Assembly (NCBI GenBank): GCA_046347015.1
Contig: JAXMHA010000009.1
Coordinates: 1 to 64,000 of the forward strand
Reading direction: 5' to 3'
From: Dokdonella_A sp046347015
GTDB lineage: Bacteria; Pseudomonadota; Gammaproteobacteria; Xanthomonadales; Rhodanobacteraceae
Length of the DNA: 64,000 nucleotides
The notes below the pieces were generated by a model, which worked only from the letters and a program-made list of their open reading frames with translations, made no database searches and was not told where the DNA came from. Both the position numbers and the translations under genes were made by a program. Each line of letters opens with the position of its first letter. Position 1 is the first letter of the stretch. Of the stretch, positions 16,721 to 27,385 are shown piece by piece.

Positions 16721-17833
16721 ATGAAAACGAGAGCAGCAATTGCGTGGGAAGCCGGCAAACCGCTCGAGATTGAGGAAGTCGACCTCGCCAAGCCGGCAGC
16801 CGGCGAAGTGCTGTTGCAGATCGTCGCGACCGGCGTCTGCCACACCGATGCATTCACGCTGTCCGGCGCCGATCCGGAAGGCCTGTTCCCGGTCATTCTC
16901 GGCCATGAAGGCGGCGGGATCGTGCAAGAGGTCGGTGCGGGCGTGACCAGCGTCAAGCCGGGTGACCACGTCATTCCGCTGTATACGCCCGAATGCGGCG
17001 TGTGCAAGTTCTGCAAGTCCGGCAAGACCAACCTGTGCCAGGCGATCCGCGTGACGCAAGGCAAGGGGCTGATGCCTGACGGCACCTCGCGCTTTTCCTA
17101 CAAGGGCAAGCCGGTGCTGCATTACATGGGCACCAGCACGTTTTCCGAGTACACGGTGCTGCCCGAGATCGCGGTTGCGAAGATCAATCGCGAAGCGCCG
17201 CTCGACAAGGTTTGCCTGCTCGGCTGCGGCATCACGACCGGCATTGGCGCCGTGTTGAATACCGCCAAGGTCCAGCCCGGCACGACGGTCGCCGTGTTCG
17301 GACTCGGTGGCATCGGTCTCGCCGTCGTGCAGGGCGCGGTCCTGGCGAAAGCCGGCCGCATCATCGCGGTCGACCTCAACAAGGACAAGTGGCCAATGGC
17401 GAAGGCGATGGGCGCCACCGACTTCGTCAATCCGGCCGACTATCCGGACACGCCGATCCAGCAGGTGATCATCGACCTGACCGACGGCGGCGTCGATTAC
17501 TCGTTCGAGTGCATCGGCAACGTCAAGGTCATGCGCTCCGCGCTCGAGTGCTGCCACAAGGGCTGGGGCGAAGCGACGATCATCGGCGTCGCCGGCGCCG
17601 GACAGGAAATCTCGACCCGTCCGTTCCAGCTCGTGACGGGCCGCGTCTGGCGCGGCTCGGCGTTCGGCGGCGTCAAGGGGCGCACGCAGCTTCCGGGTTA
17701 CGTCGATCGTTACATGAAGGGCGAAATCAAGATCGACCCGTTCGTCAGCGAAGTCCTGCCGCTCGACCAGATCAATCGCGCGTTCGACCTGATGCACGAA
17801 GGCAAGGTGATCCGGTCGGTAATCCGCTATTGA
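16721..17833 (+). CDS. frmA: S-(hydroxymethyl)glutathione dehydrogenase / class III alcohol dehydrogenase
   Basis: A 370-residue zinc-dependent cytoplasmic dehydrogenase that oxidises the glutathione-formaldehyde adduct to S-formylglutathione with NAD+. Catalytic zinc ligands lie in GVCHTDAFTLSG and GHEGGG; structural zinc cysteines are in CGVCKFCKSGKTNLC; the NAD-binding turn is VFGLGGIGLAV. Length and residues match the FrmA/AdhC class. ATG 16721 gives the standard MKTRAA start with GGAG upstream. It is the cytoplasmic step of the pathway begun by XoxF. No S-formylglutathione hydrolase gene is in the window. Confidence 0.95.
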   Translation: MKTRAAIAWEAGKPLEIEEVDLAKPAAGEVLLQIVATGVCHTDAFTLSGADPEGLFPVILGHEGGGIVQEVGAGVTSVKPGDHVIPLYTPECGVCKFCKSGKTNLCQAIRVTQGKGLMPDGTSRFSYKGKPVLHYMGTSTFSEYTVLPEIAVAKINREAPLDKVCLLGCGITTGIGAVLNTAKVQPGTTVAVFGLGGIGLAVVQGAVLAKAGRIIAVDLNKDKWPMAKAMGATDFVNPADYPDTPIQQVIIDLTDGGVDYSFECIGNVKVMRSALECCHKGWGEATIIGVAGAGQEISTRPFQLVTGRVWRGSAFGGVKGRTQLPGYVDRYMKGEIKIDPFVSEVLPLDQINRAFDLMHEGKVIRSVIRY

Positions 17834-17910
17834 ATTCGCCGGGCATGCCGAGGGCGCGTGACGGGTGAACGATCGATTTCGCATCGTTGTGGCGGCGGCT
17901 TGCTGAAGTG

Positions 17911-18618
17911 ATGGCCGGTACGTCGCCGCAACACGACGGCGCAACATTGCGGATTGCAATTGCCGACGATCACGCCGTGGTCCGCAGCGGGTGCCGCCGT
18001 CTGCTGGAACTCGATCCGGCGCTGCGCGTCGTCGCGGAGTTCGACGATGGCGAAAGCGCGTACCGCTGGCTTGCGGCCAACCCGGTCGACCTGCTGATCC
18101 TCGACCTCGGGATGCCGGGCCAGGGTGGCCTTGCGATCCTGGAGCGCTTGCGGCAACGACTGCCGCGTTTGTTGATCGTCGTGTTCACGATGCACGAAAG
18201 CATCGAGCTGGCCGCGCAGGCGTTGCGGCTCGGCGCGTCGGGGTACATCGTCAAGAGCGATGCCCCGGAAACGCTGGCCGCCGCGATACGCGAAGCCGCC
18301 GCCGGCGGGCGTCCGATGTCTTCCGCCGTGGCCCGTGCCGTAACGCGCGACGCCGTCGAGCGAACGCCGCATTCGATGTTGTCGCCGCGCGAGTTCGCGA
18401 TCTTCCTGAGGCTCGCGTCGGGAGCCTCGGTCGGCGAGATCGCGGCGCAGTTCAACCTGAGCGCGAAGACGATCGCGAACTACCAGACCAGCATCCGCAA
18501 CAAGATTGGATTGTCGTCTTCGCTCGACATGCACCACTACGCTGTGACCCACGGCCTCATGGCGCCGCCACCGGCTGCGTTGCATTCCCGCGACGCCACC
18601 GAACCCGGACTCCACTGA
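17911..18618 (+). CDS. NarL/FixJ-family response regulator
   Basis: A 235-residue two-component regulator. The receiver domain has the acidic pair in IAIADDHAVVRSG, the phospho-acceptor Asp65 in LLILDLGMPG and the conserved Lys in GYIVKSDAP. The C-terminal LuxR-type helix-turn-helix runs through LSPREFAIFLRLASG and LSAKTIANYQTSIRNKIG. ATG 17911 is chosen; a TTG at 17887 would add eight residues. It starts 77 bp after frmA and converges on the histidine kinase gene (41 bp between stops). The pair resembles MoxX/MoxY, which control methanol oxidation in some methylotrophs; that role is inference. Confidence 0.87.
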   Translation: MAGTSPQHDGATLRIAIADDHAVVRSGCRRLLELDPALRVVAEFDDGESAYRWLAANPVDLLILDLGMPGQGGLAILERLRQRLPRLLIVVFTMHESIELAAQALRLGASGYIVKSDAPETLAAAIREAAAGGRPMSSAVARAVTRDAVERTPHSMLSPREFAIFLRLASGASVGEIAAQFNLSAKTIANYQTSIRNKIGLSSSLDMHHYAVTHGLMAPPPAALHSRDATEPGLH

Positions 18619-18659
18619 CAAGGACTGACGAGGCGAGCGGGCCAGGTCTGCTTCGCACG

Positions 18660-20042
18660 TCATTCTCCGGATGTTCCGCGCATCGCTTCGACCGGAAATC
18701 GCGCACGTATCAACAACCCCTTTCCGCCCGGGCCGCGGGCAAATTCGATCTCGCCACCGTGCGCCCAGGCGCGTTCGCGCATCCCGGCGAGGCCACTCCC
18801 GCGGCGTGATGCCGCATCCATGTTGTCGATGCCGACGCCGTCATCCAGCACGCACCAGACGACGGTGCCGCTGTCCGGTTCCGATACGGCGACCCGCACG
18901 TGCTGCGCGCCGGCGTGCCGTTCGGCATTCGTCAGTGCCTCCTGCGTCATTCGGTAGAGGGTCAGCGCCAGTTCCTCGGGCAGTTCCGCTCCTTCGACGT
19001 CGCAGGCAATCTCGTACCGGGTTCGTTGGCCCTGCCGCTGGTTCCAGCTGTCGGCCAACTCGCGGAGCATTCGGTCGAGGGGAATCCCGGTGCCGTCCGG
19101 ATCGCGCCCGCGTGGCCGCAACCGCCGCAGCAGCTCGCGGATCTGCTCGTGCAAGCGGGCGCTGCGCCCGGCCAGGTCCACGACGACGCGATGTTCGGCC
19201 GGCTGTCCGTCGGTCCGGCTGGTCAACCACGCGAGATCGGCCCGGATCGCGGTCAGCGCCTGCCCGAACTCGTCGTGCAATTCGCGGGCGATGCGCGTGC
19301 GCTCCTGCTCCTGCGTCGAGACGAGCTTCGCGCTCAATGTCCGGCGCGCATCGCGCGTCGCGCCGAGGCTTGCCGCCAGACCGTTCAACGCTTGCCCGAT
19401 GCGATCCAGTTCCAGGATCGGCAACTTCGACAGGCGGTGCGTGAAGTCATCCTGCTCGTACCGCACGATCGCGTCGAGGATCGGTTGCAGCGGCGCCAAC
19501 GTGCGGTGCAAGGTCCAGTAGACCGCGGCAACGAGGGCGACCCCCAACGCGAGCAACATGCCGAGCAGGCCGAGCAGGTTCGTGAAGGCTTCGTGTTGTT
19601 CGCTGCCCGGCGTGACCGACATGCTGGCGACGAAGCGCCTGCCGTCCCGGCTCGCCAACGTCCATCGCGCAGGAATGTCCGGCCGTGCTGCGCCAACGCC
19701 AGGGGTGAGGCGTGCAAACAGCTTCTCGATGAACCCCGAATGGCCCGCGTTGCGCGACGCCGTCAGCAGCGTACCGTCCCCGGCCCGCAGCTCGAGCTGC
19801 ACGTGGCGCAAACGTCCGCCGGCGTCGATGCGCTGCAGTGCTTCGATGTGTCGCGGCAGGGCCGCGGCCGGCGCCGACTCGAGGGCGAACAGGTGCGCGA
19901 CGAGTGCGACGACTTCGGACGCACCGATTTCCTCATGGCGCACGTCGTCCTGGGCCCGCCACACGGCAAGGACGACGGCAACCGCCAGGACCAACGCGAT
20001 CGTCGCGGCAATCCGGTAGAGCATGAATCGGAACAGCTTCAT
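18660..20042 (-). CDS. Membrane histidine kinase, NarL-partner type with MoxY-like sensor
   Basis: A 460-residue sensor kinase. Transmembrane helices lie at about 10-28 and 155-176, flanking a periplasmic sensor of the LapD/MoxY N-terminal type (ALQRIDAGGRLRHVQLELRA, FVASMSVTPGSEQHEAF). A HAMP-like region follows, then the HisKA_3 box ERTRIARELHDEFGQALT with His256, and an HATPase domain with TQEALTNAERHA and DDGVGIDNM. It presumably phosphorylates the neighbouring response regulator. It is divergent from the TonB receptor at 20282, leaving a 239-bp regulatory region between them. Confidence 0.87.
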   Translation of the reverse strand: MKLFRFMLYRIAATIALVLAVAVVLAVWRAQDDVRHEEIGASEVVALVAHLFALESAPAAALPRHIEALQRIDAGGRLRHVQLELRAGDGTLLTASRNAGHSGFIEKLFARLTPGVGAARPDIPARWTLASRDGRRFVASMSVTPGSEQHEAFTNLLGLLGMLLALGVALVAAVYWTLHRTLAPLQPILDAIVRYEQDDFTHRLSKLPILELDRIGQALNGLAASLGATRDARRTLSAKLVSTQEQERTRIARELHDEFGQALTAIRADLAWLTSRTDGQPAEHRVVVDLAGRSARLHEQIRELLRRLRPRGRDPDGTGIPLDRMLRELADSWNQRQGQRTRYEIACDVEGAELPEELALTLYRMTQEALTNAERHAGAQHVRVAVSEPDSGTVVWCVLDDGVGIDNMDAASRRGSGLAGMRERAWAHGGEIEFARGPGGKGLLIRARFPVEAMRGTSGE

Positions 20043-20151
20043 CGCGTCACCTGCAAGCGTTCGGCCCGGCCATGTTGCCTTGCGTACGGCAAGAGTGTCA
20101 CGCGGTTGGCGCATGCGCCGCGGCGGCGGCGTTGCAAGGTTGCGACAGCGG

Positions 20152-20185
20152 TCGGGAAACATTCCCGAAGTGACCGCGCTAGGAT
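20152..20185 (+). promoter_or_regulatory. Inverted repeat TCGGGA-N5-TCCCGA and possible -10 box upstream of the TonB receptor
   Basis: A perfect 6-bp inverted repeat occupies 20152-20168 in the divergent kinase/receptor region. A TAGGAT sequence at 20180-20185 could be a -10 box, putting the palindrome at the -35 position, as expected for an activator-dependent promoter. A response-regulator operator is a reasonable guess. No second copy was noticed. Confidence 0.35.
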
Positions 20186-20215
20186 TTCCGCGAGAACCCG
20201 TGTGACGATGACTTT

Positions 20216-20248
20216 ACCGGGGCCCGGCAACGGCCCCGGTTCTTTCTT
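20216..20248 (+). terminator. Intrinsic terminator hairpin in the leader of the TonB receptor (possible attenuator)
   Basis: ACCGGGGCC (20216-20224) pairs perfectly with GGCCCCGGT (20232-20240) over a 7-nt loop and is followed by TCTTTCTT. It lies 34 bp before the ATG of the receptor gene on the same strand, and no plus-strand gene precedes it, so it must act on the receptor transcript itself. This is the arrangement of a transcription attenuator. Confidence 0.55.
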
Positions 20249-20281
20249 GCCCGATGCCACACGCGAACGCGGGGGAGCCCG

Positions 20282-22615
20282 ATGTCCGGATTTCGTGGTC
20301 GAATCATCCCCGGCGCAGGGCCGGGCGTTGTCGTGGCCGGCCTTGCCTTGTTGGCGGGAACGTCGGCGGGTTGGGCGGCGGACCCTCCGCCGAGCGAAGA
20401 CGTGACCCAGCTCGAGCTCATCAATGTCGTCGGCGTGACGCCGGTGGCGGGCACCGACATCGATGCGATGAAGCTGCCTTACAACGTGCAGTCGATCGAT
20501 GACAGCGCGTTGCAGCAGTCGCAAACGCTCGACCTGTCCGATTTCATGAACCGCCACCTCGCCGGCGTCACCATCAATGGCGCGCAGGACAGCCCGCTGC
20601 AACCCGATGTGCAATTCCGTGGGTTTACCGCGACGCCGCTGCTGGGCGGTTCGGAGGGAATGTCGGTCTACCTCGACGGCGTGCGCGTCAACGAGGTATT
20701 CGGCGATACCGTCAATTGGGACCTGATCCCGACCGACGCGATCGAGCGGATGAGCCTGCTCGCCGGTGCGAACCCGGTGTTCGGGCTCAACACGCTCGGT
20801 GGCGCGATCTCGATCCAGACCAAGACCGGGTTCAGTGACCCGGGTGCGCGCTTCAATGTCTACGGTGGCTCGTTCGGCCGAACCGACGCAACGATCGAAT
20901 ATGGTGGCAACAGCGGCCCGTGGGGCTGGTACCTGATGGGCAACCGCTTCGACGAGGACGGTTGGCGCGACCAGTCACCCTCGAATGCGCGCAACTACTA
21001 TGGCACGTTGTCGTGGCGCGGCAGCGCCGGCTCGTTCGACCTGCACCTCGGCCACGCCGACACCGACCTGACCGGCAACGGCAGCGCTCCGATCGAGGAA
21101 CTCGCGCAACGCTGGCAGGGAATATTCACCGCACCGGACGAAACCGCGAACACGCTCGACCTGATCAGTGGGCAAGGCACGATCGCATTCAACGACGCGA
21201 CCCGGTTGTCGATGACCCTGTATCACCGCGAAGTCAAGACGCGGTCGTACAACGGCGACGCATCCGACTTCGACGAGTGCGAGGACGACGACTCGATCCT
21301 GTGCGACGAGGATGGCGAACCGGTATTCGACCAGGACGGCAACACCGTGTCCTCGGAGTGGGATGCAATCAACAACATCGGCCATCGCGACCAGAAGAGC
21401 GATGGTGGCACCTTGCAACTGACGTTCGACCAACCCCTCGGCGGCATGCAGAACCAGCTCGTCCTTGGCCTCGACTACATGAATGGACGCCTCGCCTACA
21501 ACTCGGTGCTCGAACTGGCCGTGCTGCAAGCCGATCGCGCGACGTCCGCGGACTCCGGCGTGTTCGTCCCGGACGATGCATTGAACGTCGACAGCCGGAC
21601 CCGCAGTTCCGGCCTGTACGCGACTGATACCCTGTCGGTCACGGATCGGCTTGCGCTGACACTGTCCGGCCGCTTCAACGATACGCACACGACGATCAAC
21701 GATCCGACCGGCCTGAATCCCGACCTCGACGGCAAGCACGGCTTCTCCCGTTTCAATCCGGCGGCCGGTATCACCTGGCAATGGAGCCGGGCGCTCAATT
21801 TCTACGGTGGCTACAGCGAATCGACGCGGGCGCCAACGCCGGTCGAGCTGACCTGTGCCGACGAAGAGGCACCGTGCAAGCTGCCGAACAACTTTCTTTC
21901 CGATCCGCCGTTGAAACAGGTCGTCGCGAAAGGCTGGGAGGGCGGCTTGCGCGGCATCCTCGAAAATGACGACGACCACCTGAGCTGGCGAGCCGGGCTG
22001 TTCCGCACCACGAACACCGACGACATCCTGTTCCAGTCGACCGGCGGCACGAGTTCCAACGAAGGGTTCTTCGCGAATGTCGGCGATACACGGCGCCAGG
22101 GCTTCGAGGCGAGCGTGTCCGGGACGTCGCTCGCCGGGCGGTTGTCCTGGTACGCGAACTACACGTTTCTCGACGCGACCTACCTGACCAAGTTCACCGA
22201 GAACAGCGCGAACCATCCGGATGCGAACGACGAGGGCCTGATCACGGTCGAGAGGGGGGATCGCATTCCCGGCTTGCCGCGGCACAGCGTGAAGGCCGGC
22301 GCGGATTTCGCGCTGACGCCGGCATTCAGCATCGGCGGCGACGTCGTCGCGAATTCGAGCCAGTACCTGCGGGCCGACGAGGCGAACCTGCTGCCGCCGA
22401 TCGGGGGCTACGCGGTGGTCAACCTGCGTGCCCGTTACGCCTTCAACCGGCACGCCGAGGTCTACGCGCGGATCGACAACGTGTTCGATCGCCACTACGC
22501 GACGTTCGGTACGCTCGGCGAGCCGGACGAGATCTTCCCCGAGTTCGAGGATCCGCGCTTCTATTCGCCGGCGCCGCCGCGCGGCGCGTGGGTCGGCGCA
22601 CGCCTGCAATGGTGA
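20282..22615 (+). CDS. TonB-dependent outer-membrane receptor with acidic, Cys-flanked loop
   Basis: A 777-residue outer-membrane receptor with signal peptide (to about WAADP), a TonB-box-like INVVGVTP, a plug domain (DFMNRHLAGVTING, GGSEGMSVYLDGVRVNEVFG) and a beta-barrel ending in aromatic ARLQW. GGGGGAG precedes the ATG. Residues about 329-356 form a very acidic segment (DFDECEDDDSILCDEDGEP continuing FDQDGNT) bounded by two Cys, probably a surface loop. The substrate is unknown. Position next to the MoxXY-like pair and the xoxF cluster suggests a lanthanide complex or other metal, as for LutH in methylotrophs; this is inference. Confidence 0.87.
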   Translation: MSGFRGRIIPGAGPGVVVAGLALLAGTSAGWAADPPPSEDVTQLELINVVGVTPVAGTDIDAMKLPYNVQSIDDSALQQSQTLDLSDFMNRHLAGVTINGAQDSPLQPDVQFRGFTATPLLGGSEGMSVYLDGVRVNEVFGDTVNWDLIPTDAIERMSLLAGANPVFGLNTLGGAISIQTKTGFSDPGARFNVYGGSFGRTDATIEYGGNSGPWGWYLMGNRFDEDGWRDQSPSNARNYYGTLSWRGSAGSFDLHLGHADTDLTGNGSAPIEELAQRWQGIFTAPDETANTLDLISGQGTIAFNDATRLSMTLYHREVKTRSYNGDASDFDECEDDDSILCDEDGEPVFDQDGNTVSSEWDAINNIGHRDQKSDGGTLQLTFDQPLGGMQNQLVLGLDYMNGRLAYNSVLELAVLQADRATSADSGVFVPDDALNVDSRTRSSGLYATDTLSVTDRLALTLSGRFNDTHTTINDPTGLNPDLDGKHGFSRFNPAAGITWQWSRALNFYGGYSESTRAPTPVELTCADEEAPCKLPNNFLSDPPLKQVVAKGWEGGLRGILENDDDHLSWRAGLFRTTNTDDILFQSTGGTSSNEGFFANVGDTRRQGFEASVSGTSLAGRLSWYANYTFLDATYLTKFTENSANHPDANDEGLITVERGDRIPGLPRHSVKAGADFALTPAFSIGGDVVANSSQYLRADEANLLPPIGGYAVVNLRARYAFNRHAEVYARIDNVFDRHYATFGTLGEPDEIFPEFEDPRFYSPAPPRGAWVGARLQW

Positions 22616-22667
22616 ACGAGCATGCCACCGGCGCGCGTGATGCCGGGTGCGGCCGTGACGCGGCGTT

Positions 22668-24812
22668 TCAGTGGCGCCACGTCCACTGCACGCCGACCAT
22701 GAACGTGCGGTCGGGGGCCGGCTCGAAATAGCGGCCGTTGCCGTCGTTGACGATCACCGAACCGGCATAGGTGCGATCGAGCGCGTTGTCGATGCGCGCG
22801 AAGCAGTGCCAGGTTCCGGCTGCCACGTCGCGGGTCCAGTCGGCGCCGATTCCGAGCACGAAATAGGGCGGCGCGGAATCAGTGGCGGCGTCGTTCACCG
22901 GGACCGAGCTGACGTAGTTGCCATTGATGTCGGCCGACCAGTCCGGCGCGAAGCGCCAGCGCAGACTCGAATAGAGATCGGTCTTCGGGACCCCGGGGAT
23001 CCGCGAACCCGCCGGGATCGTCGTGCAACCGCTGGTGCCACATGACTGGAACGGACTGCGGAACGTCGCGTTGACCAGCGTGTAGGCGAAGTCGAGGTCG
23101 AGGTCATCGCGCAGGTGTGCCGACAACGACGCCTCGGCGCCCTCGCGTCGCGATTTGCCGATGTTCTGGTAGGTCGTGCGGCCATTGGCCGCGGCGGCCA
23201 CCGCGATCTCGTCGCGGCTGTTGGCCCGGTACAGCGCGGCATTGACCCGGATCCGGTCGGTCGGTTGCAGCTTGATGCCGGCTTCGACATTGTGGCTGCG
23301 CGAGGGCAACAGGTTGAACGCGAGCCCGGGGCCGCCATCCGCGCGGTAGCTGAGTTCGCTGAAGGTTGGTGTCTCGAAACCCTGGCCGTACGACGCGTAA
23401 AGGTGTGCCCAATCCGAAGCACGGAACATCAGGCCCGCGACGGGCGTGGTCGCCGTGTATTCCACGTTGCCGCTGTCGTCGGGGTTGTCGGTGGTGATGT
23501 AGTGGTCGAGGGATGAGAACCGGACGCTGCTGTGCCGGACACCCGCCGTCAATGACCACGCGTCGGTGAAGCGCCACGTGGCCTGCGCGTACTCGTCGAA
23601 ATTGAAGACGTCGTCCTGCTCGTCGCGGCGCAACGCGCCGACGACGCCGAGGACATCGCCGACGAAGTTTTCGTAACCGAGGCGATGCTGGTTCTGGCGG
23701 TCGTAGCTGATTCCGGCCGCGACCTCGAATGGCCGTGCCGCAAGGTTGCCCTTCCAGGTCCAGCGCAGGTCACCGCCGAAGTACGTGCTGTCGAGATTGA
23801 CCACGCCGCCGGAACTCAACGGATTGTCCTGCGCGAACCACGGGATCGACAGGAATTGCTGGACGCCGCGTTGGCCGTAGTAGCCCAGCAGGCGGAGGTT
23901 GTTGCCGCCGGCGAAATCCTGCTCGAGGATCGCGCCGCCCTGGTTCTGGTGGACGCTCTTGCGCGTGTTGTACTGCAGCGCTTGCGGCGTCGCCTGCCGC
24001 GGATCGGCCTCGAACTGGGCCCGTGTCAGGCCGAGCGGATCCTGCGCGCCCGGAATGGCGATGGTGTTGACGATGACGGTGAACTTGCCGCCATCACCCC
24101 ATTGCCAGGTCAGCTTGCCATTGCCGGAAATCCGTTCCGCACGGCTGTGTTCCCGGTAGCCATCGGTATGGAAGCCGAGCAGGTCGAGGTTGTAGCCGAA
24201 CGGCCCGTCGAGGCCGCGTGCGTTGGCGCTGGCGCGCCAGACGCCGTAACTCGCCGCCGCAACCCCGCTGCGCAGCTCCGGCGGATTGCTGCCGTCGGCG
24301 GTGAAGATCTGGATCACGCCCCCGGATGAATTGCCGTACAACGCGGAGAACGGCCCACGCAGGACCTCGATGCGTTCGGCTGAATCGAGGTTGAAGTTCG
24401 ACACCTGGCCCTGGCCGTCCGGTTGCGTCGCCGGTATGCCGTCGGTATAGAGGCGCACGCCCCGCACGCCGAACGTCGAGCGCGAGCCGAAACCGCGGAT
24501 CGAGATCTGCTCGTCCTGGGCGTAGTTCTGGCGGTCGCGTGCGATCACGCCCGGGATTGTCGACAGGTACTCCGACAGGTTGACGTTCAACGTCGATTCG
24601 TTTTCGCCGATCGTCACCGCATCGATCGAAGCCGGAACATCGAATTCGGGTTGTTCGGTGCGGGTCGCGGTGACGACGATCGTCTCGAGGTTCGTCGACG
24701 GTTTCGCATCGGCATCGGCTTTCGAGGCTGCCTCGTCGGCATGCGCAATGGACGTGGCGGCGAGGGCGGCCAACAGCCACCAACCGGAACGACGAACGGA
24801 CGCGACACGCAT
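22668..24812 (-). CDS. TonB-dependent outer-membrane receptor (siderophore/copper-type)
   Basis: A 714-residue receptor. ATG 24812 is preceded by GGGAGAGG; the signal peptide is residues 1-24 (cleavage near AHADE). A TonB box is seen in LETIVVTATRTEQ, followed by plug motifs (SEYLSTIPGVIARDRQNY, QISIRGFGSRSTFGVRG, ERIEVLRGPFSALYGNSSGG) and a barrel ending in GVQWTWRH. Overall closest to iron-siderophore or FecA-like receptors. It is convergent with the receptor at 20282 (52 bp between stops) and lies beside the sigma-54 activator. The ligand cannot be read from the sequence. Confidence 0.87.
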   Translation of the reverse strand: MRVASVRRSGWWLLAALAATSIAHADEAASKADADAKPSTNLETIVVTATRTEQPEFDVPASIDAVTIGENESTLNVNLSEYLSTIPGVIARDRQNYAQDEQISIRGFGSRSTFGVRGVRLYTDGIPATQPDGQGQVSNFNLDSAERIEVLRGPFSALYGNSSGGVIQIFTADGSNPPELRSGVAAASYGVWRASANARGLDGPFGYNLDLLGFHTDGYREHSRAERISGNGKLTWQWGDGGKFTVIVNTIAIPGAQDPLGLTRAQFEADPRQATPQALQYNTRKSVHQNQGGAILEQDFAGGNNLRLLGYYGQRGVQQFLSIPWFAQDNPLSSGGVVNLDSTYFGGDLRWTWKGNLAARPFEVAAGISYDRQNQHRLGYENFVGDVLGVVGALRRDEQDDVFNFDEYAQATWRFTDAWSLTAGVRHSSVRFSSLDHYITTDNPDDSGNVEYTATTPVAGLMFRASDWAHLYASYGQGFETPTFSELSYRADGGPGLAFNLLPSRSHNVEAGIKLQPTDRIRVNAALYRANSRDEIAVAAAANGRTTYQNIGKSRREGAEASLSAHLRDDLDLDFAYTLVNATFRSPFQSCGTSGCTTIPAGSRIPGVPKTDLYSSLRWRFAPDWSADINGNYVSSVPVNDAATDSAPPYFVLGIGADWTRDVAAGTWHCFARIDNALDRTYAGSVIVNDGNGRYFEPAPDRTFMVGVQWTWRH

Positions 24813-24973
24813 GACCTCTCCCCCGAGGGTCGGGCCAGGCGGCCCGAAGGTCGGCCGTATGGACGGCCGCGCAAGGCATGCTAGCAACGGCCCAACCCGC
24901 CGACCTCACGAAAATCATGAGTCGCAGCAACGCCGACTGCAGGCGCGCGAAGACGTGCGTGCAGTTCGCCCGG

Positions 24974-26935
<1,962 letters not shown>

Positions 26936-27093
26936 CGAACAGGACTCCGGTCGAACCCCTTGTGCCGGGGTCGGGCGTGGCTGGTGCTCCGCATCAGCCC
27001 GGCGTGTCCGCCAGTTTCCACCCGGCCGGATCGACCTCGGCGGCCTTGCCGAACGCGGAAAGAAGGCCGCGTGGGGAGGATAGCCTTGCGCGT

Positions 27094-27109
27094 TGGCAAG
27101 GATTTCGCA
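27094..27109 (+). promoter_or_regulatory. Candidate sigma-54 promoter in the 450-bp activator/RND intergenic region
   Basis: TGGCAAGGATTTCGCA matches the sigma-54 consensus TGGCACG-N4-TTGCA at ten of twelve defined positions, with GG and GC at the correct spacing. It points toward the RND operon 277 bp downstream and lies 159 bp from the start of the divergent sigma-54 activator. The rest of 26936-27385 shows no gene. Confidence 0.35.
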
Positions 27110-27385
27110 AACTGCACTGCAGCAACGCCCGGGAATGGCCGGCTTGCCGACGCAAGCCACCTCCGCCCGTGACGTGGCCGCCGGGATCCGGCGGGACCCG
27201 GGCGTGACTCTCGACACGTGGCCCGGGACGGTGAATCGCGGTACCGTCCGGGGGCATTTACCCGCTGCAAACGTTCCGGCCCGGCTCCGGCTGCTAGCCT
27301 TCCCGTCCACTCCGGCCCATTGATGCCGTGCCACGGTTCCCGGGTCGAACCGCCAGCCACCGGAACATTCGAAGGAAAGTGAATC

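Noticed and set aside
22616..22667. Possible shared terminator between the convergent TonB receptors
   Set aside because: No convincing stem with T-runs in the 52-bp gap.
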